Assembly: GCF_013009555.1 (NCBI RefSeq)
Contig: NZ_CP046176.1
Coordinates: 1,209,501-1,273,500, forward strand
Direction of reading: 5' to 3'
Length of the DNA: 64,000 bases
Source: Phocaeicola dorei
GTDB lineage: Bacteria > Bacteroidota > Bacteroidia > Bacteroidales > Bacteroidaceae
Every line of letters begins with the position of its first letter. The stretch's first letter is position 1. The position numbers and the translations under genes were made by a program. This document shows positions 53,389 through 61,810 of this stretch, one piece after another. A model generated the notes under the pieces. That model was not told the origin of the DNA. It saw nothing but the letters and a program-made list of their open reading frames with translations, and did no database searches.

Positions 53389-53538
53389 AAATGTAATGTT
53401 TTAAGTTAATACATAATTCTAAATTCGCGGTAAAGGTAGCATTTTTATTTGTATACGTTTTCATATTTGCGAAAAAAGAGCGAAATTTGCACGAGAATAC
53501 TAAATGAAATTATACACCTTTAAATAGAATAATAGAAT

Positions 53539-55182
53539 ATGACTAAAAGTGCATTACAAATTGCCAGAGCTGCTTATCAGCCCAAACTTCCTAAAGCGTT
53601 GAAAGGCGCTGTAAAAGTAAAGGAAGGCGAACCTACACAGTCTGTTGCTGACCAGGAAGCCATCAAGGCTTTGTTCCCTAACACTTACGGTATGCCGTTG
53701 ATTCAGTTCGTTGAAGGCGAAGCTGTCAATATGCCTGCTATCAATGTAGGTGTCATTTTGTCTGGTGGACAGGCTCCCGGCGGACACAATGTTATTTCCG
53801 GTTTGTTCGACGGTGTCAAGTCATTGAACAAAGACAGCAAACTGTATGGTTTCATTCTGGGCCCCGGTGGTTTGGTAGACCATAATTATATGGAACTGAC
53901 TTCCGATATTATCGACGAATACCGTAATACCGGTGGTTTCGATATCATCGGTTCGGGACGTACCAAACTGGAAAAGGAAGAACAATTTGATAAAGGTCTG
54001 GAAATCATCAAGGAATTAGGCATCAAGGCATTGGTAATCATCGGTGGTGACGACTCAAACACGAACGCTTGTGTATTGGCAGAATACTATGCTGCGAAGA
54101 ACTGCGGTGTTCAGGTAATCGGTTGTCCGAAGACTATCGACGGTGACTTGAAGAACGAGATGATTGAAACTTCTTTCGGTTTTGATACGGCTTGTAAAAC
54201 TTACTCTGAAGTAATCGGAAACATTCAGCGTGACTGTAACTCTGCCCGCAAATACTGGCACTTTATCAAGCTGATGGGACGTTCGGCTTCTCATATCGCT
54301 TTGGAATGTGCTTTGCAGGTTCAACCTAACGTATGTATCGTTTCAGAAGAAGTAGAAGAGAAGAACATGTCATTGGATGATGTGGTTACTTACATTGCTC
54401 AGGTAGTGGCTAACCGCGCTGCACAAGGTAATAACTTCGGTACAGTGTTGATACCTGAAGGTTTGATCGAATTCATTCCCGCAATGAAGAGATTGATCGC
54501 TGAATTGAATGACTTCCTGGCTGCTAACGCATCAGAGTTCGCATTGATCAAGAAATCTCACCAACGTGAATATATCATCTCCAAGCTTTCTAAGGAAAAC
54601 TCGGAAATCTATGCTTCTCTGCCCGAAGGCGTTGCACGTCAGCTTACTTTGGACCGTGATCCGCACGGAAACGTACAGGTATCATTGATTGAAACAGAAA
54701 AGCTGTTGTCTGATATGGTAGCCGTTAAATTGGCTCAGTGGAAGGAAGAAGGCAAGTATGTAGGTAAATTTGCCGCTCAGCATCACTTCTTCGGTTACGA
54801 AGGACGTTGCGCTGCTCCGTCAAACTTCGATGCTGACTATTGCTACTCGTTGGGTTACACCGCTTCTATGTTGATTGTCAACGGTAAGACCGGCTATATG
54901 TCTTCTGTACGTAACACTACTGCTCCTGCCGAAGAATGGATTGCAGGTGGTGTGCCTATCACAATGATGATGAACATGGAACGTCGTCACGGTGAAATGA
55001 AACCGGTTATCCAGAAAGCGTTGGTAAAATTGGATGGTGCTCCTTTCAAGGCGTTTGCCGCACAGCGTGAACGTTGGGCTATTGAAACAGACTATGTATA
55101 TCCGGGTCCTATCCAGTACTTCGGTCCTACAGAAGTTTGTGACCAGGCAACCAAGACATTGCAGTTGGAACAAGGAAAATAA
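53539..55182 (+). CDS. pfp: Diphosphate-fructose-6-phosphate 1-phosphotransferase
   Basis: A 547-residue PPi-dependent phosphofructokinase of the long type; it uses PPi instead of ATP in glycolysis and runs in both directions. Motifs: [14 protein letters not shown] (about 76), [15 protein letters not shown], the GGDDSNTNA phosphate site (about 174), [12 protein letters not shown] (about 200, catalytic Asp in TIDGD), and [14 protein letters not shown] (about 252). GGDD rather than GGDG is the mark of PPi use. In the same window hppA also uses PPi, so the pool of PPi is tied to both energy steps. Confidence 0.95.
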   Translation: MTKSALQIARAAYQPKLPKALKGAVKVKEGEPTQSVADQEAIKALFPNTYGMPLIQFVEGEAVNMPAINVGVILSGGQAPGGHNVISGLFDGVKSLNKDSKLYGFILGPGGLVDHNYMELTSDIIDEYRNTGGFDIIGSGRTKLEKEEQFDKGLEIIKELGIKALVIIGGDDSNTNACVLAEYYAAKNCGVQVIGCPKTIDGDLKNEMIETSFGFDTACKTYSEVIGNIQRDCNSARKYWHFIKLMGRSASHIALECALQVQPNVCIVSEEVEEKNMSLDDVVTYIAQVVANRAAQGNNFGTVLIPEGLIEFIPAMKRLIAELNDFLAANASEFALIKKSHQREYIISKLSKENSEIYASLPEGVARQLTLDRDPHGNVQVSLIETEKLLSDMVAVKLAQWKEEGKYVGKFAAQHHFFGYEGRCAAPSNFDADYCYSLGYTASMLIVNGKTGYMSSVRNTTAPAEEWIAGGVPITMMMNMERRHGEMKPVIQKALVKLDGAPFKAFAAQRERWAIETDYVYPGPIQYFGPTEVCDQATKTLQLEQGK

Positions 55183-55211
55183 TTCTTTCTTATTTCTATA
55201 AAGCATAAAGG

Positions 55212-55259
55212 AAACCCATCGGGGCTGATTGTAAAACCATTCTCCCGATGGGTTTTATT
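55212..55259 (+). terminator. Rho-independent terminator after pfp
   Basis: AAACCCATCGGG and CCCGATGGGTTT form a perfect 12-bp stem with a 20-base loop, followed by TATT. It lies 29 bases after the pfp stop. Confidence 0.8.
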
Positions 55260-55308
55260 ACATAGTATGTGGGAATAGGTAAAGGTAAAAACAGCTAAAT
55301 AGGATAAA

Positions 55309-56175
55309 ATGGTAAGAGCGAAAAGCACACGTCCTGCTCCCGTTAAAAAGAAGGCAGCCGCGAAACCTGTCCGTCGGGCTACACAGCGGAAGGCGAAAAA
55401 GAAACCGCAAAGAGAGATGCCGTCATGGCTTCGGTATGTCATTGCGGGGCTTATTGCTTTTTTATTCCTTGCCGCTTTCTTTTATTTCTTTATCCGTCCT
55501 TACTCTTATCGCTGGAAGCCTTGCTATGGCTTTAAAGCATACGGTGTATGTATGCCCTCGGGTTTTCAGGTGCATGGCATTGATGTTTCCCATTATCAAG
55601 GAAACATAGACTGGAAAATGCTGACTCAGACCCGACAGGGGAAATTTCCTATTCATTTTGTCTTTATGAAAGCTTCGGAAGGAGGAGATTATGGGGACAA
55701 GGCTTTTATCACCAATTTTGATTCGGCGAAAACACATGGGTTTATCCGTGGGGCTTATCATTTTTACAATCCGAAAACAGATCCCATCCGTCAGGCCGAT
55801 TTCTTTATTAATTCCGTAAAGCTGGATTCAGGTGACCTTCCTCCCGTACTCGATATCGAGAAGAGAGGCAAGGACGAAAATCAGCTCCGTCGTGACCTTA
55901 AACTGTGGCTTGACAAAATAGAACAGCACTACAAAGTGAAGCCTATTCTTTATACTTCTTATAAGTTTAAAACTCGTTATCTGAATGATTCGGTCTTCAA
56001 TTCTTATCCTTACTGGATAGCCCATTATTATGTAGACTCGGTGGAATACAGGGGAGAATGGAAATTCTGGCAGCATACGGATGTGGGTACGTTGCCGGGC
56101 ATTCGTGAGAAGGTGGACTTGAATATTTTCAACGGTTCGTTGGAGGAATTGCAATTAATGACTATAAAGAAATAA
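55309..56175 (+). CDS. GH25 lysozyme-like muramidase, membrane-anchored
   Basis: A 288-residue protein that starts with a long basic, alanine/lysine-rich cytoplasmic tail (about 1-42), followed by a transmembrane helix (about 43-65) and a periplasmic GH25 domain (about 85-285). The GH25 motifs are visible: VHGIDVSHYQGNIDWKM (catalytic-site Asp), FVFMKASEGGDYGD, GAYHFYNP and PPVLDIEKRG (Asp-x-Glu). GH25 enzymes cut the glycan strands of peptidoglycan between MurNAc and GlcNAc. The lysine-rich tail is unusual for a lysozyme and is not explained by the sequence. Stand-alone gene between the pfp terminator and yccF. Confidence 0.9.
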   Translation: MVRAKSTRPAPVKKKAAAKPVRRATQRKAKKKPQREMPSWLRYVIAGLIAFLFLAAFFYFFIRPYSYRWKPCYGFKAYGVCMPSGFQVHGIDVSHYQGNIDWKMLTQTRQGKFPIHFVFMKASEGGDYGDKAFITNFDSAKTHGFIRGAYHFYNPKTDPIRQADFFINSVKLDSGDLPPVLDIEKRGKDENQLRRDLKLWLDKIEQHYKVKPILYTSYKFKTRYLNDSVFNSYPYWIAHYYVDSVEYRGEWKFWQHTDVGTLPGIREKVDLNIFNGSLEELQLMTIKK

Positions 56176-56221
56176 AGGATACTGTGCCTGCGGTTTCGAA
56201 AACTTTCTCTATATTTGCTTT

Positions 56222-56590
56222 ATGAACTTACTGCTCAATATTATTTGGCTGATTTGCGGCGGATTTCTGATCTGCGTGGAATATATTGTTTCCAGCCTGT
56301 TGCTGATGATCACTATCGTCGGCATTCCTTTCGGTTTCCAGACTTTGAAGTTGTCTATGCTGGCTCTTTGCCCTTTTGGGCGGGAAATACGCAGTTGTCC
56401 CGGTGATGGCGGATGTCTCAGTGTGTTGATGAATATCATCTGGATACTTGTAGGTGGAATCTGGATCAGCCTCTCTCATTTGGCATTCGGGGTGTTGCTT
56501 TGCATCACTGTTATCGGTATTCCATTCGGACTGCAACATTTCAAGCTGGCGGGCTTGGCACTTACTCCTTTCGGAAAGGAGATTGTATAA
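56222..56590 (+). CDS. YccF domain membrane protein
   Basis: A 122-residue inner-membrane protein with two copies of the YccF motif (NLLLNIIWLICGGFLICVEY and, about 65 residues on, MNIIWILVGGIWISLSHLAF), each followed by a helix and a conserved TIVGIPFGFQTLKLS / TVIGIPFGLQHFKLA loop. The function of the family is unknown. It starts 46 bases after the GH25 stop and may be read from the same transcript. Confidence 0.9.
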   Translation: MNLLLNIIWLICGGFLICVEYIVSSLLLMITIVGIPFGFQTLKLSMLALCPFGREIRSCPGDGGCLSVLMNIIWILVGGIWISLSHLAFGVLLCITVIGIPFGLQHFKLAGLALTPFGKEIV

Positions 56591-56698
56591 ATATTGTATA
56601 CCGATATGATCGTGTTGTCACTTTGGATAAAATGCAGCGTCCTACGTGCGTTTGTCACCACTTGATTCCGGTTCTAATTTTCAGGTAAGAAGAACAAA

Positions 56699-56732
56699 AG
56701 GACAAAAGAGAGAAAATCCGTTCTTTTGTCCT
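56699..56732. terminator. Bidirectional terminator between yccF and prmA genes
   Basis: AGGACAAAAGA and TCTTTTGTCCT make an 11-bp stem with a 12-base loop, between convergent genes. It is the only structured element in the 220-base gap. Confidence 0.65.
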
Positions 56733-56810
56733 CGAATAAATCAATGTAAATCCTGTGTGATTGGTGGTAATCCTGTCTTTATCAAGTCCTTTTCATACTT
56801 AAAAATGGTA

Positions 56811-57656
56811 TTATTTCATGATGAACTTCACAGCTGCCCAGTTGTTCTTTTCCCGATGGTGTACGAACTCCATTCCCAGACTTTCCGCTTTTTCGCGGAT
56901 AAAAGGAATATCCTGCATATAAAATCCACTCATAAATATTTCTGAACCCGGATGCATACAGGCGGCATAATGAGGCAGGTCTGCCAGAAGAATATTCCGG
57001 TTGATATTGGCAATAATTACATCAAACGGCTTGCGGCCTTTCAACAAGTTGGCATCTCCCAGTTCCACTGTAATGTTATGGATATGGTTCAGTGCAATGT
57101 TGTCTTTTGAATTATTGACGCACCAGTCGTCAATGTCGATGGCTGTCACAGGATTGGCTCCGCGCATGGAGGCAAGGATGGCAAGAATAGAAGTGCCGCA
57201 TCCCATATCCAAGACTGATTTTCCTTTCAGATCAGCTTCTAACAGCTCGCTGATTATAGAGCTGGTCGTTTCATGGTGCCCTGTGCCGAAAGCCATTTGC
57301 GGGTTAATCAGAATTTCATACTCAGTCTTCGGGGTGTCTTTATGGAACGTGCTGTGAATGCAGCAACGGTCACCGATGATGATGGGTTGAAAGAAGTTCT
57401 TCTCCCATTCCTCGTTCCAATTCTTGTCTTCGGCTTCTTTAATGGTATATTTCACAGTAGTGTCGGGCAGGGGGAAGCTCGCAATCATTTCTTTTAATGC
57501 TTCCTCATCGAACAAAGTCTGCTGGATATAAGCCTGTACTCCTGCTTCACATTCTACAAAACTTTCAAATCCTATTTCTCCGGCCAGTGCAGATACTACA
57601 TCATTCACTGTTTCATTACAGGGATGTGTTGTAAAGGTTACTTCTAAATATTTCAT
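56811..57656 (-). CDS. prmA: Ribosomal protein L11 methyltransferase
   Basis: A 281-residue SAM-dependent methyltransferase that trimethylates ribosomal protein L11. An N-terminal substrate-binding domain (about 1-60) is followed by a class I methyltransferase core with SAM site VLDMGCGTSILAILASM (about 147) and the acceptor-site NPQMAFGTGHHETT (about 122) and IIANINRNILL (about 213). All motifs are standard. It is 10 bases downstream of the thioredoxin-like gene on the same strand. Confidence 0.93.
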   Translation of the reverse strand: MKYLEVTFTTHPCNETVNDVVSALAGEIGFESFVECEAGVQAYIQQTLFDEEALKEMIASFPLPDTTVKYTIKEAEDKNWNEEWEKNFFQPIIIGDRCCIHSTFHKDTPKTEYEILINPQMAFGTGHHETTSSIISELLEADLKGKSVLDMGCGTSILAILASMRGANPVTAIDIDDWCVNNSKDNIALNHIHNITVELGDANLLKGRKPFDVIIANINRNILLADLPHYAACMHPGSEIFMSGFYMQDIPFIREKAESLGMEFVHHREKNNWAAVKFIMK

Positions 57657-57666
57657 ACGTTTTCGT

Positions 57667-57927
57667 TTATTCTATCACTTTACGGAGCAATGCCTCCATC
57701 TCATTTTTGAAAATACCCGCTTCATGTACTTTCACACCGTCCACATAAAACGTGGGAACGTAATAATAGTCGTATTGGTCGGCTATATCAGGATGTTGGG
57801 TTTCTTCTATCATTTCTATTTCTATAGGTTGGAATTCAGGGTGTTCTTCTTTTAGTTCTTCAATATAGCGCAGTGCTTTTTTGCAGAACGGGCATCTTTC
57901 CTGATAAAATAATTTCACTGGTTTCAT
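57667..57927 (-). CDS. Thioredoxin/glutaredoxin-like protein
   Basis: An 86-residue thioredoxin-fold protein with CPFC active site (FYQERCPFCKKALRYIEEL, about 9-13) and the cis-proline block YVPTFYVDGVKVHEAG. The frame is open to 57975, but the ATG at 57927 gives the normal start MKPVKLFYQERC, preceded by an A-rich stretch. No signal peptide, so a cytoplasmic reductant. It sits 10 bases ahead of prmA on the same strand. Confidence 0.88.
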   Translation of the reverse strand: MKPVKLFYQERCPFCKKALRYIEELKEEHPEFQPIEIEMIEETQHPDIADQYDYYYVPTFYVDGVKVHEAGIFKNEMEALLRKVIE

Positions 57928-58099
57928 GTGGCTGTTTATTTTAGGTTTATATACTCTTAAAAAGGGTAGTGGCAAAGATAGGGAGAAAAAATGAGAATAA
58001 GAGCAGAATCGGTATTAATTGCTTCTCTCTTTATACCCGTTCAGCATCTATTTATTTTCTTCATTCCGGTAGGATATCAACAGGAAGTTACTCTCAATA

Positions 58100-58199
58100 A
58101 TGCTCTCATACTCTCATTAGTGGTATAATTCGCTTATAATGAGTGTGCTATTGATGATGGTAACATAAATGAGTATGAGGGCATTGACCTCATACTCAT
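58100..58199. repeat. Left repeat set of the second primase/HU module
   Basis: ATGCTCTCATACTCTCAT (58100-58117) is close to the reverse complement of ATGAGTATGAGGGCAT (58169-58184). The second element is also a hairpin: ATGAGTATGAGG and CCTCATACTCAT form a perfect 12-bp stem with loop GCATTGA (58169-58199), 15 bases after the primase-helicase stop, where it may end its transcript. The word GAGGGCAT recurs four times, one of them inverted, at 61359-61453 on the other side of the module. Confidence 0.55.
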
Positions 58200-58214
58200 T
58201 TCTTGAAAAATAAA

Positions 58215-60302
58215 TTATTCCAACTTGACCACGTGGTATAAAGTACCTCTGATACTGGCTCTTTTGGGTACATTCAGTTTATGTAGAATACGTCCGAACC
58301 AATTTATTTTATTGACGGATAGCTTATCACGTGTGTTTTCTTGGAGATAATTGAAAATCTCCATGGCAGTCAGCCATTCTCCCTCTTCATCAGTGGTTGC
58401 AGAAGAAAAGTTACAATGGAATAAATGCTCCAAAGGCGAAATTTGCTCAAATTCTCTGTTGCTTTGCCGCAAAACAGCCTCATCTTCATCATTCAGCCAG
58501 TAACGTTCCTGCTGATAAAGCAATGTCATGGCTTGTGCATAGAGCTGGCGGTAGTCTATGGTGACATGGGTATCAATGGGAGCGGTCACCTCGATACAGA
58601 TAAAGCGACGGCTTCCCGTGGGGTCGGTGAGCAAATCCTTCTGATTGCTGGTGCCGATGAATGAGGCATAGCGGCGTAATTCGCGTACGCTGGTTCCATA
58701 GGGCTTTCGCAGGTTGGCCACCGGTTTTTGTAACAGATGTTTCAGAAAACCTTGCTGGTTCATCGTAATCTGGTCGAATTCGTCCAGGTTGATAAGGAAA
58801 AATCGTCCCAAGGCACGCTCCGCTTCCTGTTTGCTGCTGAAGTCCAGGCTGTCGGCATAGCCGAAACGCAGTTCGGGCGGTAGCAGGATGCGGCAGTAAG
58901 TGGATTTCCGGAATCCTTGTGAACCCACCAGCAAAGGCGAAGTACTGTTGCCATGCTGACGGTCCATCCCCCTCCAATGCGCCACCATGCCCAGAAACCA
59001 ACGGTAAAAGAGTTCTTCCCAATGCGGATTGTCACAGGGAACGAGCCGGGCCAATGCGCGGATGCGGTCAGTACCGTCCCATCGGGGAAGGTCACACAAG
59101 TATTCTTCTACGGGATTGTAAAGAGGGACGAAATCGGAAGTGAGAAAGCGGTCGATATCGCGGTCCCACACTTGCAGTCCCTCTTTCAAGGCGTAAAGGG
59201 CGATGCTGTTTCGGGTACGTTTTTCCAAGGGTTTGAAATAGAAATGAACAGAGTCCCGCTGGCGGTATTCCACCTCGTCCAGTACGGTGTTGAAACGGAA
59301 TTCGTACCGTCGTTTCAAAAACTCCTCCAGCCGGAAGGTGGCTTCCTGCTCTTTGTTGAGGCCACCTTTCTCGCCAAAGCCTTTCATCTCCCGATATCCG
59401 TTGCCGAAAGCCATGCGGATGGCTTCCGTGTTCGTTTCGTGGAAATAGTGCATCAGTGTACGCCGCACGGCTTCTTCTTCGGGGATGCCTGCTTTGAAGC
59501 ATTGTTCTACCAGATGGGGCAGCAAGGGCTCCAGTCCGTCATCACGTTTCCAGTTTTCCATTTCGGCCAATGCTCTTTTTCGTGCCGATTGGTACATCAG
59601 TGCCAAAGTCTGTAAACTTTCACATCCGGGCGTCATTCGTTCCAGTGCGGTTTCGCTGTTTTGTTTGCGTTGGCGGAAAGACTCTTCATCGGGCAGGGCA
59701 AGCGGTTGCTCTATGCAGAAGGGGACGGACGAAGGGTTATAGTAAGGTTGTTCATCCACGGTCATGCGGCAGCTTTGCATCAGGTCCGGTTCCTTCAGTG
59801 TGATGCCGAAAGGAAGCATGGGCTGGTAGCAGGTCACCGCCAGCCGATAGGCGTGAGCATGAAACAGGAGAGCCTCCTGTATGGTGGGCAGAGTGCCGTC
59901 GGGGCGTGCGAAGCGTACCCATATCTTTACGCTCCGTCCGCTTGAACCGCAGAAAGCGGCAAAGGTTTGCGGCAGTTGTGCCACTTGGCGTTTTACGTAT
60001 TCCACCTCATACTGGTCGGCCAGCCGGTTCACTTCCAGCTGCACTAGTCCGTTGTAATGTTTCATGCGTTTCTCGCCATTTTGCTTACGGGTATATTCTA
60101 CAGCAGGATAGACACGCGGCAGTTTGTCGATATGGGCGTAGTGGGCGGACGATCCTGTCAGCCGGGGCAGTATTTCACGCAGTTCCGATATGTGTCCTGC
60201 TTTGTTCTCTGTCTTTATTTTCTCGAGGAATGCGTCCGAATCGCATAGTGACAAGGCTTCTGTCCCCTGTTCTTCATCTTTCCTGATGAGTGTAATTTTC
60301 AT
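58215..60302 (-). CDS. VirE/BT4734-type primase-helicase-like protein
   Basis: A 695-residue protein of the Bacteroidales BT4734/BF3469 type. N-terminal domain (about 1-210, AFCGSSGRSVKIWVRFARPD) of the BT4734-like primase type; middle region (about 240-400); a VirE-type P-loop ATPase with Walker A variant VGSQGFRKSTYCR (about 468) and Walker B FFLINLDEFDQIT (about 505); and a C-terminal DUF3874 domain (about 620-695, EHLFHCNFSSATTDEEGEW). GFRKST in place of GxxGxGKS is normal for this group. It is divergent from the HU-like gene across 404 bases that hold a tandem operator array, a layout that matches the first cassette (primase plus HU) in the window. Likely replication of a small element or a chromosomal derivative of one. 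Confidence 0.87.
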   Translation of the reverse strand: MKITLIRKDEEQGTEALSLCDSDAFLEKIKTENKAGHISELREILPRLTGSSAHYAHIDKLPRVYPAVEYTRKQNGEKRMKHYNGLVQLEVNRLADQYEVEYVKRQVAQLPQTFAAFCGSSGRSVKIWVRFARPDGTLPTIQEALLFHAHAYRLAVTCYQPMLPFGITLKEPDLMQSCRMTVDEQPYYNPSSVPFCIEQPLALPDEESFRQRKQNSETALERMTPGCESLQTLALMYQSARKRALAEMENWKRDDGLEPLLPHLVEQCFKAGIPEEEAVRRTLMHYFHETNTEAIRMAFGNGYREMKGFGEKGGLNKEQEATFRLEEFLKRRYEFRFNTVLDEVEYRQRDSVHFYFKPLEKRTRNSIALYALKEGLQVWDRDIDRFLTSDFVPLYNPVEEYLCDLPRWDGTDRIRALARLVPCDNPHWEELFYRWFLGMVAHWRGMDRQHGNSTSPLLVGSQGFRKSTYCRILLPPELRFGYADSLDFSSKQEAERALGRFFLINLDEFDQITMNQQGFLKHLLQKPVANLRKPYGTSVRELRRYASFIGTSNQKDLLTDPTGSRRFICIEVTAPIDTHVTIDYRQLYAQAMTLLYQQERYWLNDEDEAVLRQSNREFEQISPLEHLFHCNFSSATTDEEGEWLTAMEIFNYLQENTRDKLSVNKINWFGRILHKLNVPKRASIRGTLYHVVKLE

Positions 60303-60589
60303 ATTTGTCTTTCGTTTAAATGTTTTTTGGCTTTATGTACCTCCCATGGAAAAAGATGATGTTCTGTCGTGTGGAGAAGACCGCGTTTGGCGAGTGTCTA
60401 TGTGTGCATATTTTTAGTAAAGGTAAGGTTTCTTTCCGGATTCTGCAAGTGCTTTCCGGATTAAATGCCGTTTTTTCTTTTTCCTTTCTTTCCTGTGTTT
60501 TTATTCTTAGTCTCAGTGCGTATTTCCCTGTTCCTTATTTGTTTTCTACCTTTTCTTTTCTTATTTTTGTATGTTTATAATTAGTTAGC

Positions 60590-60670
60590 CACCCTTGTGA
60601 TTAAGTCTAGTCACAAGGGTGATTAAAGTTAACCACAAAGGTAGTTAAACTTAATCACGTCCGTGATTAA
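60590..60670. promoter_or_regulatory. Tandem palindrome array in the primase/HU divergent region
   Basis: Three palindromes in a row. Site 1: CACCCTTGTGA and TCACAAGGGTG, 11-bp arms around 10 bases (60590-60621). Site 2: TTAACCACAAAGGTAGTTAA, imperfect (60629-60648). Site 3: TTAATCACGTCCGTGATTAA, perfect 9-base arms around 2 bases (60651-60670). All share the word TTAAnCAC or its complement. A T-rich tract lies directly to the left (about 60470-60580). Such an array suits cooperative binding by a dimeric protein, as an operator or as iterons of an origin. The HU-like gene starts 37 bases to the right. The rest of the 404-base gap (60303-60589) holds no gene. Confidence 0.65.
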
Positions 60671-60706
60671 CAGATATTGAAAGTTCATTAATAAAAGAAG
60701 AACAGT

Positions 60707-61330
60707 ATGGCAATACTATTTGATTGGTACGAGAATCCCAAATCACCTGAGCAACAAGGGGAAGAGAATACGTTGCACCCGCGTCTCCGGCTGAACGGAA
60801 AGGTGAGCACGGCCCAGCTCCGTGCCCGTATTCAGAAACATTGTACGTTGACTGAAACGGATGTGGTAGCCGTGCTCGATGCGCTGTCACGTGCCATGGG
60901 CGAGGAGTTGGCGGAAGGCAAACAGGTGCATCTGGACGGCATCGGTTTCTTCCGTCCCAACCTGGTGAGTACCGGGCCGGTAACGGAAAAGACGAAACGT
61001 AAGAATACGAAGGTGAGGCTCAAGGGGATTGTTTACCGTCCCGATCAACTATTGATGGATGAGGTGGGAAAGGTAAAGGTGCAGCGTACCCGGTTCTCGT
61101 TTCATTCCAGTAAACTGACCGATGAGGAAATTGACGCATTGCTGACGGAGTACTTCACAACCTGTGATTTTGTGCAGCGGAAAAGTTTCCAGCTTCTTTG
61201 CGGTATGACACAAAGCACGGCCAGCCGCCATTTACGCCGCTTGTGCGAGGAAGGAAAGCTGAAAAATGTGGGACTTCCCAAACAACCGGTTTATAAGCCT
61301 GTGGATGGGCATTATATTGTGAATGAATGA
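60707..61330 (+). CDS. HU-like protein fused to a C-terminal winged-helix domain
   Basis: A 207-residue DNA-binding protein. Residues about 25-120 are the HU-like core (LNGKVSTAQLRARIQKHCTL, then VHLDGIGFFRPNLVSTGPV). The C-terminal about 130-207 is a helix-turn-helix/winged-helix unit (FVQRKSFQLLCGMTQSTASR, followed by HLRRLCEEGKLKNVG and the wing KQPVYKPVDGHYIV). The HTH has the spacing of helix 2 / helix 3 of MarR- or ArsR-like folds. It lies 37 bases right of the tandem palindrome array, which it may bind. It differs from the first HU-like protein of the window (20624-21097), which has no such C-terminal domain. Confidence 0.85.
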   Translation: MAILFDWYENPKSPEQQGEENTLHPRLRLNGKVSTAQLRARIQKHCTLTETDVVAVLDALSRAMGEELAEGKQVHLDGIGFFRPNLVSTGPVTEKTKRKNTKVRLKGIVYRPDQLLMDEVGKVKVQRTRFSFHSSKLTDEEIDALLTEYFTTCDFVQRKSFQLLCGMTQSTASRHLRRLCEEGKLKNVGLPKQPVYKPVDGHYIVNE

Positions 61331-61358
61331 TTTAAGTGCGTAATGTGGGGGATAAGGA

Positions 61359-61453
61359 GTGAGGGCATATTAAAAAGTGAGGGTAATGCCCTCACTATGG
61401 GTAATGGTTTTATAATGAGTGGGTTATGGCTGATAGTGAGGGCATGAGGGCAT
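61359..61453. repeat. AGTGAGGGCAT repeat array after the HU-like gene
   Basis: AGTGAGGGCAT at 61359-61369 and 61435-61445, TGAGGGCAT at 61445-61453, and an inverted copy ATGCCCTCACT at 61387-61397 that pairs with AGTGAGGG (61377-61384) to make a small hairpin. Related GAGGGCAT words also lie at 58169-58184, so the module is bracketed by them. They may be binding sites, termination elements or ends of the module. Confidence 0.6.
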
Positions 61454-61487
61454 AAGTGGGTGCAACTTATTATAGGAAAAGTTGTTT

Positions 61488-61802
61488 TTACCACCAGATT
61501 TGTTTACCGTCAACGTACGTGAACGGACGTTCTTCCGCTCCCCGTGTATAGTCTTTTAGATAAAGCAAAGCATGGTCGGGGACATTTATTTCTTCTATTT
61601 CTGTATATGAAAAAATACGATTTTTCTTTTTTATGTAACTGGTAATAGCTTCATCCATGTTTTTTTCCTCCTGCAAACAGAGGAGAAGTTCAACTACGGG
61701 TGCGCTGGCTTCATAGTACAGTCCGTTGTAAATCAGCAGATAGCGATCTTTTACAGTGGATGTTTCTAATTTTTGAATGTATATTTGTTCGTAAATTTCC
61801 AT
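61488..61802 (-). CDS. PqqD-like small protein (possibly truncated)
   Basis: A 104-residue protein. The region DRYLLIYNGLYYEASAPVVE and the following amphipathic helix LLLCLQEEKNMDEAITSYIK match the shape of PqqD/RRE-like peptide-binding domains, where a strand pair is followed by helices. In other Bacteroidales such a domain often begins a larger protein with a membrane metalloprotease part; here the frame ends at KQIWW, close to the repeat array of the HU/primase module, so the rest may have been lost. It begins eight bases after the receptor gene stop on the same strand, so both are one transcript. Function unknown. Confidence 0.45.
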   Translation of the reverse strand: MEIYEQIYIQKLETSTVKDRYLLIYNGLYYEASAPVVELLLCLQEEKNMDEAITSYIKKKNRIFSYTEIEEINVPDHALLYLKDYTRGAEERPFTYVDGKQIWW

Positions 61803-61810
61803 TTGTTTTA

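Noticed and set aside
61359..61453. CRISPR array
   Set aside because: The AGTGAGGGCAT words are short, unevenly spaced and in both orientations, and no cas gene is near.
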